Position numbers and translations under genes: made by a program. From positions 1 to 10,295 of the forward strand of contig JAAZIE010000268.1 in the NCBI GenBank assembly GCA_012510305.1: DNA of 10,295 bases, read 5' to 3'. Numbering within the stretch: position 1 is the stretch's first letter; each line of letters opens with the position of its first letter. Positions 6,357 through 10,295 of the stretch are shown here, in pieces. The notes below the pieces were generated by a model. That model was not told the origin of the DNA. It saw only the letters and a program-made list of their open reading frames with translations, and did no database searches. This DNA is from Bacillota bacterium (GTDB lineage: Bacteria > Bacillota > Dethiobacteria > DTU022).

Positions 6357-7314
6357 CCTGCTTCACCTCCCCGAATTTTTTGGGAATGGTGAATTTATCG
6401 AGCAGCGGGGTCAGCGCGTTCATCGTTAAAATGGCAAAGGTGACCCCTTCCGGGTAAGCTCCGAAGAGGCGGATCAGCATCGTGATAAGCCCGCAGCCGA
6501 CCCCGAAGATAAGCTTGCCCCAGGGCGTCACCGGCGAGGTGACCATATCGGTAGCCATGAAAATAGCTCCCAGGAGAACCCCTCCGGCGAGCACGTGAAA
6601 AAGCCCGGTAGTAAGGCTGTTGTTGTAAAAACCGCCGCCGAAAGCTGTCCCCATCAGGAAGACGGTCACGATAAAGCCGCCCGGGATCCGCCAGTCGATA
6701 TGGCCCTTGTAGAGCAGCCAGAAACCTCCCAGCAGCAGGGCCAGGGCCGAAGTTTCGCCCAGGCAGCCGGCAACATTGCCGATGAAAATCTGGCTGAGCG
6801 TCGTGCCCAGCGCTTCGGCCTCGCCGGCCAGGGGTGTGGCCGCGGTGACCGCGGAGATATCGGCTAAAAAGTGAAAGGGCTTGGGCTGCGGCCAGATGGG
6901 CCCGACCAGCCGGCTGCCCCAGGAAACCACCAGAACCGCCCGGCCCACCAGGGCAGGGTTGAAGATGTTGTTGCCGATACCGCCGTAGACCTGCTTACCG
7001 ATAATAATAGCGGTAACTGCACCGACCGCCGTGATCCACCAGGGAACATCCGGCGGCAGGGTCATCGCCAGAAGGAGTCCGGTCAAAGCCGCGCTGCCGT
7101 CGCCAAATATATTTAACCGGCGCAGCCAGAGCGACTCGGCGAGCATGGCAAAGAAGATGGCCACGCCCATCGTTACCACCGCCCGGTAACCGAACAATAA
7201 AACAGCTACGGCCACCACGGGGCCGAGAGCGACAAGTACATCGACCATCACACTCCGGACGGATTGAACGGTGCGGATATGAGGCGAAGATGAAATTACC
7301 AGTCTATCGTTCAT
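6349..7314 (-). CDS. rnfD: Rnf complex subunit D, flavoprotein membrane subunit
   Basis: 321-residue RnfD (NqrB homologue) with about nine or ten transmembrane helices. It is the main membrane flavoprotein of the ion-pumping core. The N-terminus SPHIRTVQSVRSVMVDVLVAL (10-30) is typical. So are GGIGNNIFNPALVGRAVL (111-128), SWGSRLVGP (131-139) and the C-terminal FMATDMVTSPVTPWGK (252-267). The FMN attachment region reads AVTAATPLAG (155-164), with Thr160 as the expected ligand, and has Ala in place of the usual Gly of S/TGAT. I place the start at the ATG at 7314, which has GGGGAG about seven bases upstream and lies 25 bases after rnfC. An upstream in-frame start at 7380 would overlap rnfC and add 22 residues unlike the family. 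Confidence 0.96.
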   Translation of the reverse strand: MNDRLVISSSPHIRTVQSVRSVMVDVLVALGPVVAVAVLLFGYRAVVTMGVAIFFAMLAESLWLRRLNIFGDGSAALTGLLLAMTLPPDVPWWITAVGAVTAIIIGKQVYGGIGNNIFNPALVGRAVLVVSWGSRLVGPIWPQPKPFHFLADISAVTAATPLAGEAEALGTTLSQIFIGNVAGCLGETSALALLLGGFWLLYKGHIDWRIPGGFIVTVFLMGTAFGGGFYNNSLTTGLFHVLAGGVLLGAIFMATDMVTSPVTPWGKLIFGVGCGLITMLIRLFGAYPEGVTFAILTMNALTPLLDKFTIPKKFGEVKQVA

Positions 7315-7339
7315 ATGATCACTCCCCTTCCAAAGGCGC

Positions 7340-8662
7340 TCACTTGGTCTTACGCCGGGCCAGCACTTCCGCCTTGGCAATCCTGATCCACTGGGTCAGC
7401 GGTATGCGGGCGGGACAGACATAGGCGCAGCAGCCGCATTCGATGCAGTCGGCAGCGTGCAGCTTCTCCGCCCGGTCAAATTGCCCGTGCTCGGCAGCCT
7501 GGGCGATGAATGTGGGAACCAGGTTCATCGGGCAGGAATCGACACAGCGGGCACAGCGGATGCAGGTGCCGCTCTCGTAAAGTTCCACCTCTGCGGCGGT
7601 AAGAGCGACGATGCCCGAGGTCCCCTTTATTACCGGCAGATCAGAGGTCGGCTGGGCCAGTCCCATCATCGGCCCGCCCATAACCAGCTTGCGGGTCTCC
7701 TCTTTCAGGCCGCCGCAGAACTCGAGCAGTTCGCTTACCAGCGTACCCACCCGCACCTTCAGGTTGGCCGGCCGCCTGATCCCTTCACCGGTAACGGTAA
7801 CCACCCGCTCGATCAGCGGTCGCCCGGTTAAAACAGCTTCAGCGATCGCGGCGGCGGTGCCCGTGTTATGGTTAACCACGCCTACGTCCAGCGGCAGCCC
7901 CCCGGAGGGAACCTGCCGCCGCGCGGTGACCTGGATCAGCATTTTCTCAGCGCCCTGGGGATATTTTGTCTTCAGGGGAACAACACTGAGATCGGGCTTG
8001 CCCCCAACAACCTGCTGCATTACCCTGATCGCGTCGGGCTTATTGTCTTCGATGGCGATAATACCCTTGCCCGCACCCAACACCTTCATCATTATCTCCA
8101 GGCCCAAAACGACATTTTCCGGTTCCTCCAGCATGAGGCGGTGATCGGCAGTAAGGTAAGGTTCGCATTCTGCGCCGTTGATGATCACCGTGTCGATGGC
8201 CTTGCCTTCCGGCGGTGACAGCTTCACGTGGGCCGGGAAGGTAGCCCCGCCCATGCCGACAATACCGGCTTCGCGGATGGCGCCGAGGAGCTCCTCCGGG
8301 GAGCGCTCCTCCAGGTTTTCCAAAGGCCTGATCTGCCCGTCCCATTCGTCCAAACCGTCACTTTCAATGGTTATCGCTTCCACCTTGTGGCCCAGGGGAT
8401 GGTTGTAAGGACCGATGGCGGTAACCCGGCCGGAGATGCCGGCATGAACGGGCGCAGAAACAAAGCTTTCGCTTTGACCGATCGCCCGGCCCTTCTTGAC
8501 CGAGTCATCCACCTCTACCAGCGGTTCACAGGGAGCGCCGATATGCTGTTGCAGAGGAATAATAACTTTTTCGGGAATGGGGAGGGCGGTGATCGCCAGG
8601 GAAGCCGTCAGCTCTTTGCGGTATTCCGGGTGAACGCCTCCTTTAAACATTGCCGTAGCCAT
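7340..8662 (-). CDS. rnfC: Rnf complex subunit C, NADH/FMN-binding FeS subunit
   Basis: 440-residue RnfC, the peripheral cytoplasmic subunit that exchanges electrons with NAD(H). The N-terminus has FKGGVHPEYRKEL (6-18). GIVGMGGATFP (133-143) is the glycine-rich nucleotide-binding loop, and INGAECEPYLTADHRLM (161-177) is part of the FMN site, as in NuoF-type proteins. A SLBB-like region lies around 300-325. Two [4Fe-4S] motifs follow: Cys367/370/373/377 and Cys406/409/412/416. The protein ends soon after with a basic tail and lacks the long repeat extension of proteobacterial RnfC. The chosen ATG (8662) fits the family N-terminus, with GGGGTGAG about eleven bases upstream. An in-frame ATG at 8740 would add 26 residues not typical of RnfC. 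Confidence 0.95.
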   Translation of the reverse strand: MATAMFKGGVHPEYRKELTASLAITALPIPEKVIIPLQQHIGAPCEPLVEVDDSVKKGRAIGQSESFVSAPVHAGISGRVTAIGPYNHPLGHKVEAITIESDGLDEWDGQIRPLENLEERSPEELLGAIREAGIVGMGGATFPAHVKLSPPEGKAIDTVIINGAECEPYLTADHRLMLEEPENVVLGLEIMMKVLGAGKGIIAIEDNKPDAIRVMQQVVGGKPDLSVVPLKTKYPQGAEKMLIQVTARRQVPSGGLPLDVGVVNHNTGTAAAIAEAVLTGRPLIERVVTVTGEGIRRPANLKVRVGTLVSELLEFCGGLKEETRKLVMGGPMMGLAQPTSDLPVIKGTSGIVALTAAEVELYESGTCIRCARCVDSCPMNLVPTFIAQAAEHGQFDRAEKLHAADCIECGCCAYVCPARIPLTQWIRIAKAEVLARRKTK

Positions 8663-8796
8663 ACTAAAATAGCTCACCCCTTCTCTATGAAGATCAAACT
8701 GAATAAAAAATAAAGGCCTCTTTTGAGCATAAGTTATCATTTCGTTAAACGTGTTCTTTTTCCTGCTAATGATCTGCCTGTGAAAATCAGTTGACC
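8663..8796 (-). promoter_or_regulatory. Spacer and probable 5' leader between the radical SAM gene and rnfC
   Basis: This 134-base AT-rich gap precedes the rnf genes and is the likeliest place for a separate rnf promoter. I see no -35/-10 pair with good spacing. A small dyad (CGTT, A, AACG) lies near 8743-8751, and a run of T with AGGCCT just before it lies near 8707-8720 on the minus strand. There is no convincing terminator for the upstream gene, so read-through from the 9731-9759 promoter is possible. Confidence 0.3.
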
Positions 8797-9678
8797 CTAG
8801 AGCAATTGAAAACCGGGACCGTTTTCCTTGGCTGCAGCGAGCGCCTCGAGGTATTCCCGGCGGGTAATTCTGCGGTTGATTTCGGGAAAACGGGAAGCCT
8901 GGTAGGCGGGATGATACTGATCCATAACATTAACCGCGGTGCGCGGCGAAACCTCCCGGGCAATAAATTCCATCAGCCCGGCCGTGCCGGCGACCCCTCC
9001 CGGCATCACCAGGTGGCGGACAAGCAGCCCCTTGAGAGCGATTCCCTCCTGATCCAGCACCAGGTCGCCCACCTGGCGGTGCATCTCTTTGATCGCCTCC
9101 CGGGCTACCCGGGGATAATCGTTCACTTGCGAGTACTTTCTCGCCTCTTCTTCGCCGGCGAACTTGAGGTCGGGCATGTAGATATCGACAATCCCCTCCA
9201 GCAGGCGCAGCGACTCCACCCTTTCGTAACCGCCGCAATTGTAGACCAGGGGCAGCGCCAGCCCCCCGCCGGCTGCAAGGGTCAGCGCTTCAACAATTTG
9301 CGGCAGGTAGTGGGTAGGCGTAACCAGGTTGATATTCTCGCAGCCCCTTTTTTCCAGGGCCAGCATCATCTCCGCCAGCTCTGCTGCGGAGGCAGGATCC
9401 CCGGCCATCCCCCGGCTGATCTCGAAGTTCTGGCAAAAAGCGCAGCGCAGGTTGCAAAAAGCAAAGAAGATGGTTCCCGAGCCCCCCCGGCCCACCAGGG
9501 GGCGTTCTTCCCCAAAATGCGGTCCAAAACTGGCGATCTCGGCATCCTTTCCCGCCCCGCATTCGCCGCGCTCCCCCGATAGCCTGAGCGCGCCGCACTC
9601 CCGGGGGCAAAGGCGGCAGGGCTCAAGCAGTTCGCGAAAACGGGCCAGGCGCCTTTCCAGCTCTCCGGACTGAAGCAA
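8797..9678 (-). CDS. Radical SAM protein, PflX / COG1313 type
   Basis: 293-residue radical SAM protein related to pyruvate formate-lyase activating enzymes. FCNLRCAFCQN (74-84) supplies Cys75, Cys79 and Cys82 for the SAM-binding [4Fe-4S] cluster. An N-terminal CRLCPREC...GECGAG motif (Cys21, 24, 28, 40) is typical of the COG1313 (PflX) group and probably binds metal or a second cluster. Other family strings are GSGTIFFAFC, NINLVTPTHYLPQIVEAL (114-131), YNCGGY, VDIYMPDLKF (163-172) and RHLVMPGGVAGT. The substrate of this group is not known to me, and no glycyl radical enzyme partner is visible nearby. The first usable start is a TTG at 9678; an in-frame stop lies 21 bases upstream. A clear ribosome binding site is missing, the nearest purine run being a G7 stretch about 21 bases away, so the start is uncertain although the N-terminus looks complete. 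Confidence 0.88.
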   Translation of the reverse strand: MLQSGELERRLARFRELLEPCRLCPRECGALRLSGERGECGAGKDAEIASFGPHFGEERPLVGRGGSGTIFFAFCNLRCAFCQNFEISRGMAGDPASAAELAEMMLALEKRGCENINLVTPTHYLPQIVEALTLAAGGGLALPLVYNCGGYERVESLRLLEGIVDIYMPDLKFAGEEEARKYSQVNDYPRVAREAIKEMHRQVGDLVLDQEGIALKGLLVRHLVMPGGVAGTAGLMEFIAREVSPRTAVNVMDQYHPAYQASRFPEINRRITRREYLEALAAAKENGPGFQLL

Positions 9679-9730
9679 TTTGCAGTAACTGATCGCTTAC
9701 CCCCCCTTGTCAGTGCTCTCCACCATCTAA

Positions 9731-9759
9731 ATTATGCACCACGCATCACAATTGATCAA
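9731..9759 (-). promoter_or_regulatory. Sigma-A-type promoter for the radical SAM gene
   Basis: On the minus strand TTGATC (9754-9759) and CATAAT (9731-9736) are separated by exactly 17 bases. They match the -35 consensus at four and the -10 consensus at five of six positions. Predicted initiation near 9724 gives a leader of about 45 bases. The -35 lies inside an 8-bp palindrome TTGATCAA (9752-9759), which could be chance or part of a regulator site. This is the best promoter in the window and may also drive rnf by read-through. Confidence 0.65.
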
Positions 9760-9897
9760 GCTCCGTACTGGAAGTTGAAGGAGATAAACCTACAAGGAAA
9801 GGTAGGAGTCGAAAAGCGGTGTGCTGGAGGTGAGAAGGGGGAAGGGACAAAAACCAGGGGGAGGATGACCGAAAAGGAGGCCCCGGGCTTTCTCACT
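9760..9897. other. Non-coding, purine-rich spacer with a possible decayed repeat end
   Basis: I see no gene here. The plus strand is rich in A and G between about 9795 and 9880. At 9862-9877 a 16-base string matches, at 14 of 16 positions, the junction just beyond the right end of the 124-bp repeat at 10114-10129. This suggests the remains of a further copy, but the match is short. Confidence 0.35.
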
Positions 9898-9998
9898 GTC
9901 ACCCCGAGCCTCCCACAGCGTCACCACATTAAAGATGCCTGAGCCTCCTACACCGTCACCCTGGGCCTCCCACAGCGTCACCCTGAGCCTCCTACACC
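9898..9998. repeat. Degenerate 22-bp tandem repeat array
   Basis: Four units lie head to tail, each starting GTCACC and ending CACAGC or TACACC: 9898-9919, 9920-9954, 9955-9976 and 9977-9998. Three are 22 bases long with the core GTCACCCTGAGCCTCC; the second carries 13 extra bases. Endings alternate between CACAGC and TACACC, as if a two-unit block had been duplicated. The last unit abuts the 124-bp repeat, whose own left end starts with the same GTCACCCTGAG. The array therefore looks like multiplication of the terminal sequence of that element. Reverse-strand translation gives a repetitive VTLWEA-like peptide that I do not regard as a gene. Confidence 0.75.
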
Positions 9999-10122
9999 GT
10001 CACCCTGAGCGCAGCGAAGGGTCTCGGCCGGCCCGGCCCCGACCAGAAAGAACGACCGGCGTTTTTGACGTGGGCTCCACCTTAACGCGCGAGATCCTTC
10101 GGGCTGCGCCCTCAGGATGACA
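9999..10122. repeat. 124-bp MITE-like repeat, copy 1
   Basis: This non-coding element has imperfect inverted ends. The left end is GTCACCCTGAGCGCAGCGAA followed by GGGTCTC. The right end, read on the other strand, is GTCATCCTGAGGGCGCAGCC followed by CGAAGGATCTC, so the arms match apart from two transitions and two 2-base insertions. The interior includes a GC-rich GGCCGGCCCGGCC patch and GTTTTTGACGTGGG. A second copy at 10172-10295 is 119 of 124 identical. End sequences of this kind (CCTGAG...GCAGC...GAAGGATCTC) are familiar from dispersed intergenic repeats in many bacterial genomes. No transposase is present, so any movement would need help in trans. Confidence 0.85.
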
Positions 10123-10171
10123 GAAAAAGTAAGCCCTCAGCAGCATTAAAAAGGCCTGGGCATCACACAGC

Positions 10172-10295
10172 GTCACCCTGAGCGCAGCGAAGGGTCTCAA
10201 CCGGCCCGGCCTCGCCCGGAAAGAACGACCGGCGTTTTTGACGTGGGCTCCACCTTAACGCGCGAGATCCTTCGGGCTGCGCCCTCAGGATGACA
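10172..10295. repeat. 124-bp MITE-like repeat, copy 2
   Basis: Same orientation and same length as the copy at 9999-10122, from which it differs at five positions, all in the left-central GC-rich patch just inside the left arm. It reaches the last base of the window, so what follows is unseen. The 49 bases between the two copies carry no gene. Part of this spacer, running into the element's left end (10144-10180), aligns without gaps to 9927-9963 at 30 of 37 positions. The repeated block is therefore longer than the element alone. Confidence 0.85.

Noticed and set aside
7315..7380. N-terminal extension of rnfD from an upstream ATG at 7380
   Set aside because: It overlaps the end of rnfC, the added residues do not resemble RnfD, and the ATG at 7314 has a well-spaced ribosome binding site.
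8663..8740. N-terminal extension of rnfC from the ATG at 8740
   Set aside because: The FKGGVHP signature normally lies within the first few residues of RnfC, and the extra 26 residues are not family-like.
9678..9724. Mini leader peptide (GTG start near 9722, stop just before the radical SAM frame)
   Set aside because: Eight codons without a ribosome binding site and no run of regulatory codons; most likely chance.
9790..9981. 63-residue reverse-strand frame with a repeated VTLWEA motif
   Set aside because: It is a translation of the 22-bp tandem units and the adjoining purine-rich spacer. It has no ribosome binding site and no family resemblance; repeats of this type often produce spurious annotated peptides.
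9935..10200. Short frames on both strands across the 124-bp repeats (9935-10120 plus, 10000-10200 minus)
   Set aside because: They lie within the inverted-end repeats, and their sequence is fixed by the repeat and not by coding constraint.
9898..10295. Possible CRISPR array at the right end
   Set aside because: The 22-bp units are directly adjacent with no unique spacers, the 124-bp units are far too long for CRISPR repeats, and no cas genes are nearby.

Overview
All recognisable genes in this window lie on the minus strand, so transcription runs from high to low coordinates. The window looks like one long membrane-energetics cluster from a Gram-positive anaerobe of the class Clostridia. The evidence is the clostridial rnfCDGEAB gene order, the downstream apbE / Gx-transporter / maf / radC series, purine-rich Shine-Dalgarno sequences, frequent TTG and GTG starts, and moderately high GC with GC-rich codons. 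A Peptococcaceae-like lineage is a reasonable guess, but genus and species cannot be read from this sequence.

Layout in transcription order. The right end (about 9862-10295) carries no gene. It holds short 22-bp tandem units followed by two nearly identical 124-bp MITE-like repeats with imperfect inverted ends. A good sigma-A-type promoter (9731-9759) reads leftward into a COG1313/PflX-type radical SAM gene (8797-9678). After a 134-bp gap come the six Rnf genes: rnfC (7340-8662), rnfD (6349-7314), rnfG (5511-6356), rnfE (4891-5514), rnfA (4278-4859) and rnfB (3373-4212). They are tightly packed, with short gaps or overlapping start/stop codons. A 209-bp spacer with a GC-rich hairpin and an extended -10 promoter candidate separates rnfB from apbE (2075-3163). 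A 111-bp spacer, part of which is bracketed by a 9-bp inverted repeat, precedes a small Gx-type membrane protein (1418-1963). That gene is translationally coupled to maf (816-1421), which overlaps radC (137-829). Nothing recognisable follows radC in the last 136 bases.

How the genes work together. RnfC and RnfB are the soluble-side modules (NADH/FMN and ferredoxin/FeS). RnfA, RnfD and RnfE are the membrane core, and RnfG is the extracytoplasmic flavoprotein. Together they couple ferredoxin-NAD+ electron transfer to Na+ or H+ pumping. ApbE attaches FMN covalently to RnfG and RnfD, which explains its position. The Gx-type protein is a frequent neighbour of such flavin systems, but its role is unsettled. 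Maf and RadC look like housekeeping passengers.

Most notable points: RnfG carries a second C-terminal FMN-binding domain with its own TGAT site, giving two predicted covalent flavins. RnfD has TAAT in place of the canonical S/TGAT. The 124-bp repeats with their staggered 22-bp unit array form a non-coding mobile-looking structure. I see no clearly new defence or biosynthetic system here.
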